38,193 nt of DNA from Silicimonas sp. (lineage in GTDB: Bacteria; Pseudomonadota; Alphaproteobacteria; Rhodobacterales; Rhodobacteraceae). Within the stretch, counting starts at the first letter, position 1. The number at the start of each line of letters is the position of its first letter. The position numbers were made by a program, and so were the translations under genes. Shown here piece after piece: positions 10,980-20,323 of the stretch. The DNA is taken from positions 1 through 38,193 of the forward strand of contig JAJEGW010000126.1 in the NCBI GenBank assembly GCA_022819605.1, written 5' to 3'. The notes beneath the pieces were generated by a model. It did no database searches and had not been told where the DNA came from. It worked only from the letters and a program-made list of their open reading frames with translations.

Positions 10980-11339
10980 TCATGGCATGCACTTTCCATT
11001 GAAGGCCCCGGGAAAGGAGGTTCGAGCGCAATTCTCGTCAATGACGAGCATGCTCTCATAGCTTGCGGGATCAAACGGATCTTCGGCGGGAATCACCTCG
11101 CGCCCGAAAACCCAGGAAAGTCGCCCTGCATCCAGGTTGCCGCGGACAAACGGGTCCCGACCGAAATGGGTCCAAAGGCATGACATGAATGCCGCATCGG
11201 CTGCGCAGGCGGCAGGTCTGCGATCTGCATGCCGCTCGCGCACAACGAGCGGAGTCGGCCCGTCAGGGTTCGCACGCCGAATCGTGAACTGGAAATCGGT
11301 GCCGCGCAGGCGGCTGGGGAAGCCCTTGTGCCTCAGCAT
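10980..11339 (-). CDS. Unassigned 119-aa protein between pccB and pccA (weakly DUF6497-like)
   Basis: This ORF on the strand of the propionate genes lies between the small lipoprotein gene and pccA. The translation has coding-like composition, with DFQFTIRRANPDGP, LWTHFGRDPFVRGNLDAGRLSW and REVIPAEDPFDPASYESMLVIDENC. The last stretch resembles, by eye, the C-terminal part of DUF6497, a family found next to pccA in Rhodobacterales. However, there is no signal peptide at the N-terminus given here and the match is weak. The start at ATG 11339 has no clear ribosome binding site, so the true start is uncertain; upstream codons in frame offer no better one. No function can be assigned. Confidence 0.4.
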   Translation of the reverse strand: MLRHKGFPSRLRGTDFQFTIRRANPDGPTPLVVRERHADRRPAACAADAAFMSCLWTHFGRDPFVRGNLDAGRLSWVFGREVIPAEDPFDPASYESMLVIDENCARTSFPGAFNGKCMP

Positions 11340-11402
11340 GGCCCGGCCTCCGTCGGCGGGGCCACGGACCGGGCGCAGACCGCGCCCGGCCGGGGAAGAG
11401 TC

Positions 11403-11528
11403 TTACATCTTCGACATAGGCTCTTCTTCCATGACCATGGGCATTTCTTCCATGGTTTCGCCCTGGTCGCATGCAGCGACCAAGGTGAGCATGCAAAGTG
11501 CAAGAAGAGTTTTGACTGTGAACGACAT
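11403..11528 (-). CDS. 41-aa acidic, Met-rich lipoprotein
   Basis: This tiny gene directly follows pccB on the same strand. ATG 11528 has a very good ribosome binding site (AAGGAGACAGCC before ATG). The product starts MSFTVKTLLALCMLTLVAAC: a basic/hydrophobic lipoprotein signal peptide with a textbook lipobox LVAAC, lipidation at Cys20. The mature part is only 22 residues (DQGETMEEMPMVMEEEPM and three more), with six Met and many Glu. After processing by LspA it would be an acidic acyl-peptide in the envelope; Asp at +2 could favour inner-membrane retention by the E. coli rule, though that rule is not certain here. The function is unknown. The signal peptide, lipobox and ribosome binding site together make a real gene likely despite the size. 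Confidence 0.75.
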   Translation of the reverse strand: MSFTVKTLLALCMLTLVAACDQGETMEEMPMVMEEEPMSKM

Positions 11529-11768
11529 GGCTGTCTCCTTCGATCCGTCAAGGCCGCGTCAGCAAATCGGCCCGTTAATTTAGCCACCACACCCGGATAT
11601 GCCTCCGAAGTGCCAACTCCGTCCCAACGGCGAAATCCCGGATAAGGGCACCACGCCTTGAAGGACAGTTCCTGCCTAGCGCACTTTGGCACAAGGTTTC
11701 CAGACCTTAGTTGCTGCGCATCGAATTCGGCGAATATGTGGCAAGAAAGCTGCATGTCGTCCGGTGGC

Positions 11769-13301
11769 TCAAAGCGGAATATTGTCGTGCTTTTTCCACG
11801 GATTGTTGAGACTCTTCGACCTCAGCGAAGCAAAGGCGCGGCATGCGCGAAGCCGCGTGGAGTGCGGCATGATGACCTCATCAACGAAGCCGCGCTCGGC
11901 CGCCCGGAACGGATTTGCGAAGTTTCGCTCGTACTCCTCAGTGCGGGCCGCGATCTTTTCGGGGTCTTTCAACTCCGAACGATAGAGGATCTCGGTCGCT
12001 CCCTTCGCACCCATGACGGCGACCTGTGCGGTCGGCCATGCATAGTTGAAATCTCCACGCAGGTGCTTTGACGCCATCACGACATAGGCGCCGCCATAAG
12101 CCTTGCGGGTGATCACGGTGACCTTGGGCACGGTGGCCTCGCCATAGGCGAACAGGAGCTTGGCACCGTGCTTGATCACGCCACCGTACTCCTGGGCCGT
12201 TCCCGGCAGAAAGCCCGGCACGTCCACGAAAGTGAGAATCGGGATCTCGAAGGCATCGCAGAACCGAACGAACCTGGCGGCCTTGCGCGAACTGTCGATG
12301 TCCAGAACGCCCGCCAGCACCAGCGGCTGGTTTGCAACGACGCCCACGGTCCGTCCCTCAAGCCGGATGAAACCGGTGATGATGTTCGCCGCGAATTCCG
12401 CCTGTATCTCGAAGAAGTCGCCTTCGTCGGCCACCTTGAGAATCAGTTCCTTCATGTCGTAGGGCTGGTTCGGATTCTCCGGGACTAGCGTATCGAGGCT
12501 CTCCGACGCCCGCGCCGGATCATCGAAGAACGGTCGGGACGGCACCCTGTCGCGGTTGTTCAAGGGCAGAAAGTCGAAGAAGCGACGGATTTCGGCCAGC
12601 GCCTCGACATCGTCGCGAAATGCGCCATCGGCCACCGAACTCTTCTTCGTGTGCGTCGAGGCTCCGCCGAGATCTTCCGCCGTCACCACCTCGTTCGTGA
12701 CCGTTTTCACGACGTCCGGGCCAGTGACGAACATGTAGGAACTGTCTTCCACCATGAAGATGAAGTCGGTCATCGCCGGAGAGTAGACCGCGCCACCCGC
12801 ACAAGGTCCCATGATGACGCTGATCTGGGGCACAACACCGCTCGCCAGAACGTTTCGCTGGAACACTTCGGCATATCCTGCAAGCGAGGCTACGCCTTCC
12901 TGGATCCGTGCTCCCCCGGAGTCATTCAGGCCAATGATCGGCGCTCCGTTCTGAAGCGCCATGTCCATGATCTTGCAGATCTTCTGGGCGTGGGTTTCGG
13001 AAAGCGACCCACCAAAGACCGTGAAGTCCTGGCTGAAAACGTAAACCATGCGGCCGTTGATGGTGCCCCAGCCCGTGATGACGCCGTCGCCTGCAGGCCT
13101 TGTGCGATCCATCCCGAAGTCAGTCGTTCGATGCGTGACGAACATGTCGAACTCTTCGAACGAGCCTTCATCCAGCAACAGTTCGACCCGTTCGCGCGCC
13201 GTCAGCTTCCCCTTGGCATGATGGGCCGCGACCCGTTCCTTGCCTCCGCCGGAAGCCGCGTCGGCCCGGCGCTTCGTGAGTTCCTCAAGAATGTCTGGCA
13301 T
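11769..13301 (-). CDS. pccB: Propionyl-CoA carboxylase beta subunit (carboxyltransferase)
   Basis: This is a 510-residue carboxyltransferase subunit that binds propionyl-CoA and accepts the carboxyl group from biotin on PccA. It shows the two crotonase-like halves of the family: N-half [42 protein letters not shown] and [20 protein letters not shown] (CoA/oxyanion region). The C-half has [40 protein letters not shown] and [19 protein letters not shown], ending with the family tail [11 protein letters not shown]. The start at ATG 13301 has an AGGAGG ribosome binding site. The frame continues upstream, but those codons run through the regulatory repeats. Divergent from the exporter gene; its upstream region holds TGCAAA repeats that are probable sites for the ScfR-type regulator. 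Confidence 0.97.
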   Translation of the reverse strand: MPDILEELTKRRADAASGGGKERVAAHHAKGKLTARERVELLLDEGSFEEFDMFVTHRTTDFGMDRTRPAGDGVITGWGTINGRMVYVFSQDFTVFGGSLSETHAQKICKIMDMALQNGAPIIGLNDSGGARIQEGVASLAGYAEVFQRNVLASGVVPQISVIMGPCAGGAVYSPAMTDFIFMVEDSSYMFVTGPDVVKTVTNEVVTAEDLGGASTHTKKSSVADGAFRDDVEALAEIRRFFDFLPLNNRDRVPSRPFFDDPARASESLDTLVPENPNQPYDMKELILKVADEGDFFEIQAEFAANIITGFIRLEGRTVGVVANQPLVLAGVLDIDSSRKAARFVRFCDAFEIPILTFVDVPGFLPGTAQEYGGVIKHGAKLLFAYGEATVPKVTVITRKAYGGAYVVMASKHLRGDFNYAWPTAQVAVMGAKGATEILYRSELKDPEKIAARTEEYERNFANPFRAAERGFVDEVIMPHSTRLRACRAFASLRSKSLNNPWKKHDNIPL

Positions 13302-13374
13302 GCATGCCTCCTGCAGACGGCGCTTCACCTGAGTAGCGCGCAGGGACAGGTGCTGGAAGCAAAACCTTGAATAG

Positions 13375-13422
13375 CTGCAATCACTGCAAACCAGTCGACA
13401 CAAGGATTGCAAATCTGCAAAG
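13375..13422. promoter_or_regulatory. TGCAAA repeats in the pccB upstream region, probable ScfR/PccR-type sites
   Basis: Four CTGCAA/TTGCAA units lie in the same orientation: CTGCAAT at 13375-13381, CTGCAAA at 13384-13390, TTGCAAA at 13407-13413 and CTGCAAA at 13415-13421. ScfR-family regulators such as PccR of Rhodobacter sphaeroides are reported to bind TTTGCAAA-type repeats upstream of propionyl-CoA carboxylase genes. The units here are 74 to 121 bases before the pccB start and just before the exporter gene, so they could serve either. The link is inference from motif and context. Confidence 0.6.
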
Positions 13423-13470
13423 TTCGCACAGCGATGGACAGGCGTGATCCCCTCGTCTAAACGACGCCTC

Positions 13471-14694
13471 ATGAGACATGATGCAGACGTTCGGTTCCCC
13501 GACCGAACGACGCCTCCTCACATTCTGACGCTTGTTCTGATGTCTGGCCTGAGCGCGCTGAGCATGAGCATCATCCTGCCGTCGATGCCGCAGATGACGC
13601 GGGACCTCGGAACGCGCTACGAGGTGATTCAGTTCATGGTGTCCGGTTTCCTTGCCGCAACCGCAGTGATGCAACTGGTGATCGGTCCGATCAGCGACCG
13701 CTACGGCCGCAGGATCGTTACGCTTGTCGGGTTCGCCATTTTCGCGGCTGCATCAATCGGTTGCGCAATGGCACAATCGGTCGAAGTGCTGCTCGCCTTC
13801 CGCCTGCTGCAATGCACCGCCGCGGTCGGAATGGTGCTGTCACGCGCAATCGTCCGGGACCTGTATGCACAGGATCAGGCCGCGTCGATGATCGGATATG
13901 TCACGATGGGAATGGCTCTGGCACCAATGGTCGCGCCATCGATCGGCGGCATGCTGGATCAGGCATTCGGATGGCGCTCGGTGTTTATGTTCACGACGGC
14001 CTCCACCATTGCGGTGCTCGTGCTCTGCCTGTTCGACCTCGGCGAGACCAATAGCGGCGGGGGTGTCAGCTTCCTGCAGCAGGCCCGTGACTATCCCGAA
14101 CTCCTTTCGTCGCGTCGATTCTGGGGCTACGCTTTCGCGTCCGCGTTTGCGAGCGGTTCCTTCTTCGCCTTCCTCGGCGGAGCGCCTTATGTCGCATCGA
14201 CATTGTACGGGCTTTCTCCTTTCTGGGCAGGCATGTGCCTCGGAGCTCCGGCCATCGGTTATGCGTTCGGCAACTATCTCTCGGGCCGCCTGTCGGTTCG
14301 CCTCGGAGTCAACCGGATGATCCGGAACGGAGCGATCGTGACCGCATCCGGGCTCGGAATCGCGCTCACGCTGACAGTTCTCGGCCTGGATTCGCCCTTC
14401 GTCTTCTTCGGGTTCGGTCCCCTGATCGGAGTCGGCAACGGCATGGTCATTCCGAATGCAAGCGCCGGAATGCTGTCGGTGCGCCCCCATCTAGCGGGCA
14501 GCGCTTCGGGCATTGGCGGGGCATTCATGATCGGAGGAGGCGCCGCACTGTCAGTGTTTGCAGGAGTCCTGGTCCAGGACAGCACCAGCAGCGCGCCATT
14601 GCTGGCAATGATGTTGACATCCGTGCTCCTCGGCGTCGCATCGATCCAATACGTGGCTTGGCGCGAACGGCAACTCGACTCCGCTGCATCTTGA
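13471..14694 (+). CDS. MFS transporter, Bcr/CflA drug-resistance family
   Basis: This is a 407-residue inner membrane protein with about twelve hydrophobic segments. The first is preceded by a short polar N-terminus and followed by [15 protein letters not shown], typical of Bcr/CflA exporters. The MFS motif A between TM2 and TM3 is seen as [16 protein letters not shown]. Motif C-like Gly/Pro stretch [26 protein letters not shown] follows TM5. Such proteins export drugs or small metabolites by proton antiport. ATG 13471 was chosen; GTG 13444 would add nine residues. It is divergent from pccB and ends 55 bases before the ScfR-type regulator gene on the same strand, so it may be co-controlled and could relieve acyl-related metabolite stress. 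That last idea is inference. Confidence 0.9.
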   Translation: MRHDADVRFPDRTTPPHILTLVLMSGLSALSMSIILPSMPQMTRDLGTRYEVIQFMVSGFLAATAVMQLVIGPISDRYGRRIVTLVGFAIFAAASIGCAMAQSVEVLLAFRLLQCTAAVGMVLSRAIVRDLYAQDQAASMIGYVTMGMALAPMVAPSIGGMLDQAFGWRSVFMFTTASTIAVLVLCLFDLGETNSGGGVSFLQQARDYPELLSSRRFWGYAFASAFASGSFFAFLGGAPYVASTLYGLSPFWAGMCLGAPAIGYAFGNYLSGRLSVRLGVNRMIRNGAIVTASGLGIALTLTVLGLDSPFVFFGFGPLIGVGNGMVIPNASAGMLSVRPHLAGSASGIGGAFMIGGGAALSVFAGVLVQDSTSSAPLLAMMLTSVLLGVASIQYVAWRERQLDSAAS

Positions 14695-14698
14695 AAAA

Positions 14699-14727
14699 TT
14701 TGCGAATTTGCGAAACCATGTTTGCAG
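14699..14727. promoter_or_regulatory. TTTGCGAA tandem repeat before the regulator gene
   Basis: TTTGCGAA occurs twice in exact tandem (14699-14706 and 14707-14714), followed by GTTTGCAG at 14720-14727. It begins directly after the exporter stop codon and ends 22 bases before the regulator start. This resembles the TTTGCAAA sites of ScfR-family regulators and the related repeats before pccB. It probably allows autoregulation of the regulator gene. Confidence 0.55.
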
Positions 14728-14749
14728 TTTTTCAAACGGGATCGCAGAC

Positions 14750-16144
14750 ATGTCACCCTCCAAACCCTACGCGGGTGCAAAGCTTCGCGAAACGCGCACC
14801 AGGCAGGGATTGACGCAGAAGGCCTTTGCCCAGCGGCTTGGCATCTCGCTTCCCTACCTGAACCAGATGGAGAACAACCATCGGCCCGTTTCCTCATCCG
14901 TCATTCTGGCGCTGGTGAAGGAATTCGACTTCGATGTTAGGGAACTGGCATTGGGCGAAGGCGAGCGAATGGTCGCCGACCTTCGCGAGGCACTTGCTGA
15001 TCCGGTGTTCGGGGACGCGTCGCCGCCTCAGGCCGACTTGCGGTTGGTTGCATCGAATGCCCCGCTCGTTGCGCGGGCCTTTCTCATGCTCCACCGGGCT
15101 CACGCGCAGGCGAATGAACGCCTTGCTTCGCTTGATGCGGCGCTCGGCCAAGACGGCATTCGCCACGGAGCGTCGCCCTGGGACGAGGTCCGGGACTTCT
15201 TCCATTATTGCGACAACTACGTCGATGCGATCGACCGGGCGGCGGAGCGCTTCACCGGAACCGGAACCGCGGACCAAGCCGTCGAGAAGGCGTGCAAGAA
15301 GCTGGGCATCCAGATTCGGGACGCAAGGGATGAAGGGGAAATGCGGCGCTTTGACCCGAAAACGCGAACGCTCTGGCTTTCGCCGTTGCCGTCTGAATCG
15401 ACGCGTCGGTTCCAGGCATTGCACCAGATCGCGCTGGAGGTACATGGCGGTCTCATGGAGGCAACGCTGGACCTGGCCTGTTTCCAGACCGAGACGGCAC
15501 GCCAAATCGCGAAGATCGGGTTGGCAAACTACTTCGCCGGAGCTGCCCTCATGCCTTACCGAACCTTCCTGGCCGCTGCCCGCGATACGCGCTGCGATCT
15601 TGATCGCCTCGCGCAGCGCTTCGGAGCGTCACTCGAACAGGTTGCTCATCGGCTGTCGACCTTGCAGCGACCAGGGGCCAAGGGCGTACCGTTCTTCTTT
15701 GTCCGAGTTGATCAGGCAGGCACGATCACGAAGCGCCATTCCGCAACTCCGCTTCAGTTTGCGCGATATGGCGGCGCCTGCCCGCTGTGGAACGTGCACC
15801 GTGCGTTCGAGACCCCGGGACAGTTCCTCAGGCAGCTCGCCGAAACGCCGGACGGTATCCGATATCTCTGCCTCGCTCGGGAAATTTCCGCATCTGGGGC
15901 GGCGTTTCGGGCACCGGTCCGCCGCTTCGCCATCGCGCTTGGCTGCGAGATCAGTCACGCGAGCGAAGTCGTCTATTCGGACGGTCTCGACCTTTCTGAT
16001 GTCGAGAATTTCGAGCCGATCGGCATTTCCTGCCGGATTTGCGAACGCCGGGATTGCCACCAGCGCGCGGTGCCGCCTTTGGAGAGCGAAATCAAGATCG
16101 ACCACAATCGGCGGCAGACTCTGCCCTACGAAGTGGCAGGTTAG
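14750..16144 (+). CDS. Short-chain fatty acyl-CoA regulator (ScfR family, PccR-like), XRE HTH
   Basis: This is a 464-residue cytoplasmic transcription factor. The N-terminal XRE helix-turn-helix reads LRETRTRQGLTQKAFAQRLG and ISLPYLNQMENNHRPVSSSV. A central domain follows in which an IrrE/DUF955-type HExxH site is degenerate (ALHQIALEVHG). The C-terminal DUF2083-type domain contains CPLWNVHRAFETPGQFLRQL and the Cys-rich end ISCRICERRDCHQRAVPPL. This combination is the signature of ScfR regulators (RamB, PrpR of mycobacteria, PccR and MccR of Rhodobacter), which sense acyl-CoA. Given pccB and pccA nearby, propionyl-CoA is the likely ligand. ATG 14750 is used; an upstream ATG in frame at 14708 lies inside the repeat sites. 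The exporter gene precedes it; a convergent alpha/beta hydrolase gene follows. Confidence 0.9.
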   Translation: MSPSKPYAGAKLRETRTRQGLTQKAFAQRLGISLPYLNQMENNHRPVSSSVILALVKEFDFDVRELALGEGERMVADLREALADPVFGDASPPQADLRLVASNAPLVARAFLMLHRAHAQANERLASLDAALGQDGIRHGASPWDEVRDFFHYCDNYVDAIDRAAERFTGTGTADQAVEKACKKLGIQIRDARDEGEMRRFDPKTRTLWLSPLPSESTRRFQALHQIALEVHGGLMEATLDLACFQTETARQIAKIGLANYFAGAALMPYRTFLAAARDTRCDLDRLAQRFGASLEQVAHRLSTLQRPGAKGVPFFFVRVDQAGTITKRHSATPLQFARYGGACPLWNVHRAFETPGQFLRQLAETPDGIRYLCLAREISASGAAFRAPVRRFAIALGCEISHASEVVYSDGLDLSDVENFEPIGISCRICERRDCHQRAVPPLESEIKIDHNRRQTLPYEVAG

Positions 16145-16248
16145 GGAAGCGCTGCCCGCCTGTGCCGCAGCATTGCAGCCACGCCTGCAAACGCAGGAAA
16201 TTCCCCGCACTTCATCCCCGCAGCCAGCGCAAGCCCGAGCGTGCAAGA

Positions 16249-16980
16249 CTACATCTCTTCGATCGTCCGGCGAATGAGAGCAAGGCATGACGGATCGGAA
16301 AACCGGTGGTCGGCGCCCTTGACCAGCGCCAAGCGCATGTCGGGACCGTCTGCATGTTCCAGAAGTCGAAGCGCGGTCGATGTCGAGACCGCCTCGTCCT
16401 CGGTGCCTTGCAGGAACCGCACCGGAAACGGCAATGGAAGCGGGTCACGCAACACCAGATTACGGCGCCCGTCCTCGATCAGGCGCTTCGTGATAATGTA
16501 GGGCTCGTCCGAGTAGTCGGACGGCAAAGCAATGCGCCCTTCCGCTTCCAGGATCGACTTCTGGTCCTCATCGAACTCGTTCCAATACCCGTCTTCGGTG
16601 AAGTCCGGTGCCGCAGCGATCGCGACGAGACCGGCAATCCTCTCCGGCATCCAGCGCGCCAAGAGGAGCGAAATCCAGCCGCCCATGGACGAGCCGACGA
16701 GGACTTGCGGCCCTTCGGTGAGGCCGTTGACGACGGCCGCGGCATCGCTGGCCCAGTCACCAATCGTGCCGTCAAGAAAGTCACCCGATGACTCCCCGTG
16801 ACCCGAATAGTCGAACCTTAGGAAGGCCCGGCCAGATTCTCGTGCCCAGTGTTCAAGGTCGAGCGCCTTTGTGCCCTCCATGTCCGAGCGGAACCCGCCC
16901 AGAAACACGACACCCGGGCCTGTGCCTTCGATCTGGCTGTATGCAAGCCGTCGACCGTCGTGCATGAAGTAGAGAGTCAT
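16249..16980 (-). CDS. Alpha/beta hydrolase
   Basis: This is a 243-residue cytoplasmic hydrolase. The oxyanion-hole region is VVFLGGFRSDMEGTKA. The nucleophile elbow GSSMGG (residues 96-101, Ser98) follows the strand PQVLVG. The acid is probably the Asp in FLQGTEDEAV and the base His the one in GADHRF. Together these give the complete catalytic triad of the alpha/beta fold. The sequence FLRFDYSGHGESSGDF between strands 4 and helix A is typical of the palmitoyl-protein-thioesterase ABHD10-like or serine aminopeptidase-like group common in alphaproteobacteria. ATG 16980 begins the conserved part. It converges with the regulator gene and is not obviously part of an operon. The substrate is unknown; an ester or thioester is likely. 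Confidence 0.88.
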   Translation of the reverse strand: MTLYFMHDGRRLAYSQIEGTGPGVVFLGGFRSDMEGTKALDLEHWARESGRAFLRFDYSGHGESSGDFLDGTIGDWASDAAAVVNGLTEGPQVLVGSSMGGWISLLLARWMPERIAGLVAIAAAPDFTEDGYWNEFDEDQKSILEAEGRIALPSDYSDEPYIITKRLIEDGRRNLVLRDPLPLPFPVRFLQGTEDEAVSTSTALRLLEHADGPDMRLALVKGADHRFSDPSCLALIRRTIEEM

Positions 16981-17264
16981 TGATGCACACCTTCTTTTGG
17001 CCGGATCGAATGGCAGCTTGCCCGTTTCCGCGACAACGTGAATCGCGGCATGCCCATTATTCTGGACAGTCGTGGAGCTAGCAACGCGAAATGCCCTCCG
17101 CACGTTCTTCCGACAACTCCGTGCAGCGCAGCCGCGCGCAGACGGCTCTTGCGCTGGCACCCCATCTTGCCATGCCCGCTCCTTCAGCGCCGCCGGCACG
17201 CACCCGTGAGGTCGCACTGCATGTCTGGCGACCATCGGTCGAGTCATGTAGGTGCAGCCGTGCA

Positions 17265-17819
17265 ATGGCCTTGTCGAAGATCACGAGATCGCCTGATGTT
17301 CTGGTTGTCGGCGGCGGCAATGCAGCGCTTTGCGCCGCAATCTCTGCGCGTGAGGCGGGAGCGTCGGTACTGCTCCTTGAACGTGCGCCGAAGCCGCACT
17401 GGGGCGGAAACTCCCGGCACACCCGCAACTTCCGCTGCATGCATGCCTGCCCGCTGAGACAACTCACCGATGCCTATGGCGAGGACGAGTACTTCAGCGA
17501 CTTGATGCAGGTCACGGGCGGCAAGACGGATGAGGCGCTTGCTCGAGTGGTCATTCGACGCTCCGAGGATTGCTATCCCTGGATGGAAGCTCACGGCGTG
17601 AGATTCCAGCCTTCACTCTCGGGCACGCTTTCGCTCAGCCGTACCAACGCCTTCTTCCTTGGCGGCGGCATGTCACTGCCGGAATTCCAGACGGGACGGC
17701 TTCATCGCCATGCCGAGTTTTTTGAAATTCCCAATTGTGCAAATTCGTCGCAATCCACGAGAATTCGCGCAAACGACGTTGACATCATCAGAATCCCACG
17801 CCATCTGCGCTCTGAATAA
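17265..17819 (+). pseudogene. Truncated FAD-dependent tricarballylate dehydrogenase-like gene (tcuA/CobZ family)
   Basis: The N-terminus is a clear FAD-binding Rossmann start (DVLVVGGGNAALCAAISARE) followed by ERAPKPHWGGNSRHTRNFRC and WMEAHGVRFQPSLSGTLSLS, as in the tricarballylate dehydrogenase/CobZ branch of the fumarate reductase flavoprotein family. Similarity ends after about 134 residues at FFLGGGM, where the family continues with a conserved nucleotide-binding and substrate domain of more than 300 residues. Here the frame runs through about 50 unrelated residues to a stop at 17817-17819, and thrS begins 51 bases later. The missing part is not present nearby on either strand, so this is a remnant left by a deletion. 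A short expressed product would lack the catalytic domain. Confidence 0.8.
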
Positions 17820-17870
17820 CCCGCAACCGGGCGTTCCGTGGGCGCCAAACCGACGAGGAGCACGAGGCCG

Positions 17871-19853
17871 ATGGCCCAGATTTCCCTTACCTTTCCTGAT
17901 GGCAATTCGCGAAGCTACGAGGCGGGCATAACCCCGTCCGATGTGGCCGCGGACATCTCGGTCTCGCTTGGCAAGAAGGCCATCAGCGCTACCGTGAACG
18001 GGGCGCATTGGGATCTGGCATGGCCCATCGCAGCGGATGCGGCCATCAGCATCCACACCATGCAGGATGACGAGCCAGCGCTCGAACTCATCAGGCACGA
18101 CTTCGCGCATGTCATGGCGCGTGCGGTTCAAGAAATCTGGTCCGACGTAAAGGTCACAATCGGACCGGTTATTGAGCATGGCTGGTACTATGACTTTGAC
18201 CGGGAAGAGCACTTCACTCCGGAAGACCTGAGCAAGATCGAGGCTCGGATGAAGGAGATCATCAACGCTCGCGATCCGGTTCGCACCGAGGTCTGGGATC
18301 GCCAGCGTGCGCTTCAGCATTATCGTGACAATAACGAACCCTACAAGGCGGAACTGGTCGACGCGATTCCAGGATCCGATCCGATTCGCATGTACTGGCA
18401 CGGAGATTGGCAGGATCTCTGTCGTGGTCCGCACCTTCAGCATACCGGCCAACTGCCCGCAGACGCCTTCCGGTTGACCAGCATTGCCGGTGCCTATTGG
18501 CGGGGGGACAGCAGTCGAGAGATGCTCCAGCGCATCTACGGGGTCGCCTTCAAGAACCGTGACGGCCTCAAGCGGCACCTGAACATGCTCGAAGAAGCCG
18601 CGAATCGCGACCATCGGAGGCTCGGACGCGAAATGCACCTCTTCCACATGCAGGAGGAGGCGCCCGGCCAGGTCTTCTGGCACCCGAACGGCTGGACCAT
18701 ATACACGACCCTGCAGGACTATGTGCGCCGCCGTCAGCACGCGGGCGGATACGTGGAAGTGAACACCCCGCAAATCGTGGCTCGAAAGCTGTGGGAAGAA
18801 AGCGGACACTGGGACAAGTTCCAGGAACATATCTTCACGCTCGAAGTGGACGAGGAGCATGCCCGCGAGAAGGCGGTGAATGCGCTGAAGCCAATGAACT
18901 GCCCCTGCCACGTGCAGATATTCAACCAGGGCATCAAGTCCTACCGCGATCTCCCCCTGCGCATCGCGGAATTCGGATCCTGCAGCCGCTACGAACCGTC
19001 CGGGGCACTGCACGGAATCATGCGCGTTCGCGGCTTCACGCAGGATGACGGGCACATTTTCTGCCGCGAGGACCAGATCGAAAGCGAGACGGCCCGCTAT
19101 ATCGACTTCCTGGCCAACATCTATGCCGATCTCGGATTTCCCGAATTCAAGGTGAAGTTTGCCGACCGCCCGGAAATACGCGCAGGTTCGGACGAAGTAT
19201 GGGACAAGGCAGAGGAAGCCTTGCTGCACGCAACGCGGGCCGCCGGAATCGAACCAGACCTGAACCCGGGCGAGGGCGCGTTCTACGGACCAAAGCTGGA
19301 ATTTGTCCTGACCGACGCGATCGGGCGCGACTGGCAGTGCGGCACCCACCAGGTCGACTTCGTGCTGCCGGAACGACTGAACGCCACGTATGTGGGCGAG
19401 GATGGAGACAGGCACCGCCCCGTGATTCTGCATCGTGCCGCACTCGGATCGTTTGAACGCTTCATTGGCATCCTGATCGAGAACAGCGAAGGCCGTCTCC
19501 CATTCTGGCTGGCGCCGCGTCAGGTCGTCGTGGCCTCGATCACGTCGGACTCAAACGAGCATGCCGCCAAGATTGTCGCGGACCTCGTGAACGCAGGCGT
19601 TCGCGCCGAGCCCGACATCCGGAACGAGAAGATCAGCTACAAGGTTCGGGAACATTCGGTGGGCAAGGTGCCGATGATCCTAGCGGTCGGTCAACGCGAA
19701 GTGAACGACGGGACCGTGAGCATCAGGAGGCTTGGCAGCAAGGCGACCGAGACCCGCGCACTCGCCGATACCGTCCGGGAACTTGCGACCGAGGCTCTCC
19801 CGCCAGATCTCCGTCGGAACGATCGCGTGCGATCTGAATTCGACGCGGCATAG
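17871..19853 (+). CDS. thrS: Threonyl-tRNA synthetase
   Basis: This is a 660-residue class II aminoacyl-tRNA synthetase charging tRNA-Thr. The N-terminal TGS domain starts [20 protein letters not shown]. The editing domain carries [15 protein letters not shown], and ends before [22 protein letters not shown], the start of the catalytic core. Core motifs are [14 protein letters not shown] (zinc-ligand Cys), motif 2 [20 protein letters not shown], and motif 3 [15 protein letters not shown]. The QCGTHQVDF segment supplies another zinc ligand, and the C-terminal anticodon-binding domain is complete. ATG 17871 is preceded by GAGGAG; an in-frame ATG-free extension exists upstream. A minor difference is DDGHIF where DDAHIF is usual. 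The upstream region is shared with the flavoprotein remnant, so the thrS promoter probably lies within that remnant. Confidence 0.98.
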   Translation: MAQISLTFPDGNSRSYEAGITPSDVAADISVSLGKKAISATVNGAHWDLAWPIAADAAISIHTMQDDEPALELIRHDFAHVMARAVQEIWSDVKVTIGPVIEHGWYYDFDREEHFTPEDLSKIEARMKEIINARDPVRTEVWDRQRALQHYRDNNEPYKAELVDAIPGSDPIRMYWHGDWQDLCRGPHLQHTGQLPADAFRLTSIAGAYWRGDSSREMLQRIYGVAFKNRDGLKRHLNMLEEAANRDHRRLGREMHLFHMQEEAPGQVFWHPNGWTIYTTLQDYVRRRQHAGGYVEVNTPQIVARKLWEESGHWDKFQEHIFTLEVDEEHAREKAVNALKPMNCPCHVQIFNQGIKSYRDLPLRIAEFGSCSRYEPSGALHGIMRVRGFTQDDGHIFCREDQIESETARYIDFLANIYADLGFPEFKVKFADRPEIRAGSDEVWDKAEEALLHATRAAGIEPDLNPGEGAFYGPKLEFVLTDAIGRDWQCGTHQVDFVLPERLNATYVGEDGDRHRPVILHRAALGSFERFIGILIENSEGRLPFWLAPRQVVVASITSDSNEHAAKIVADLVNAGVRAEPDIRNEKISYKVREHSVGKVPMILAVGQREVNDGTVSIRRLGSKATETRALADTVRELATEALPPDLRRNDRVRSEFDAA

Positions 19854-20001
19854 GCATCTCCGCGCCGGGCAAGAACTGGCGATATTTCAGAATTTAACAA
19901 CACTGTCAGCACACGCAGCCGTGAATGGAAGTCTGATTCGATCCCGTCTTGAATGCGCGAGTCGATTTAACGACGAATTTCAACTGAATGAGGAAATCCC
20001 A

Positions 20002-20307
20002 ATGTCCAAGACGACCAAGACCCTGGCGGCCGCTGGCGCTGTTGCAGCAGCATTGGCTGCGTCACTGGCTTTGCCCGCGCAAGCCCAGACCAAAGAGAAG
20101 TGTTACGGCGTCTCGCTGGCTGGCGACAACGACTGTGCAGCCGGAGAAGGCACCACTTGCTCCGGCACCTCCACCGTCGACTACCAAGGCAATGCCTGGA
20201 CGCTTGTCGACACGGGCACCTGCGCCGAAATCGAGTTGCCGGCAATGGCCGACGGCACGCCGCGCATGGGCTCGCTCGAGCCGCTCGATCGCGACCTGCC
20301 GAGCTAA
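20002..20307 (+). CDS. bufA: Bufferin precursor (DUF2282, BufA1-type RiPP metallophore)
   Basis: This is a 101-residue secreted precursor peptide. It has a Sec signal peptide, [20 protein letters not shown] then SLALPAQAQ, cleaved probably after AQA or AQAQ. The mature part is small and contains four Cys (residues 34, 45, 53, 74) in the conserved setting [31 protein letters not shown] and DTGTCAEI. It ends with the family tail [15 protein letters not shown]2282 proteins are the precursors of bufferins, periplasmic copper-binding RiPPs whose Cys residues are converted to 5-thiooxazoles by the partner MNIO enzyme. ATG 20002 has a GAGGA ribosome binding site. It is the first gene of bufABCD; a hairpin separates it from bufB. 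A role in buffering copper is inferred from the family. Confidence 0.93.
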   Translation: MSKTTKTLAAAGAVAAALAASLALPAQAQTKEKCYGVSLAGDNDCAAGEGTTCSGTSTVDYQGNAWTLVDTGTCAEIELPAMADGTPRMGSLEPLDRDLPS

Positions 20308-20323
20308 GGCTCTGACATCTGAC

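Noticed and set aside
10543..11031. A 162-codon minus-strand ORF ending next to pccA
   Set aside because: The composition is Arg/Ser/Gly-rich without domain or leader; it overlaps the better 48-aa lipoprotein candidate in another frame.
12651..13370. A 239-codon plus-strand ORF opposite pccB
   Set aside because: A shadow of pccB, which has complete family motifs on the minus strand.
17673..19433. A 586-codon minus-strand ORF opposite thrS
   Set aside because: A long shadow frame caused by GC-rich codon use in thrS; the plus strand has all the threonyl-tRNA synthetase motifs.
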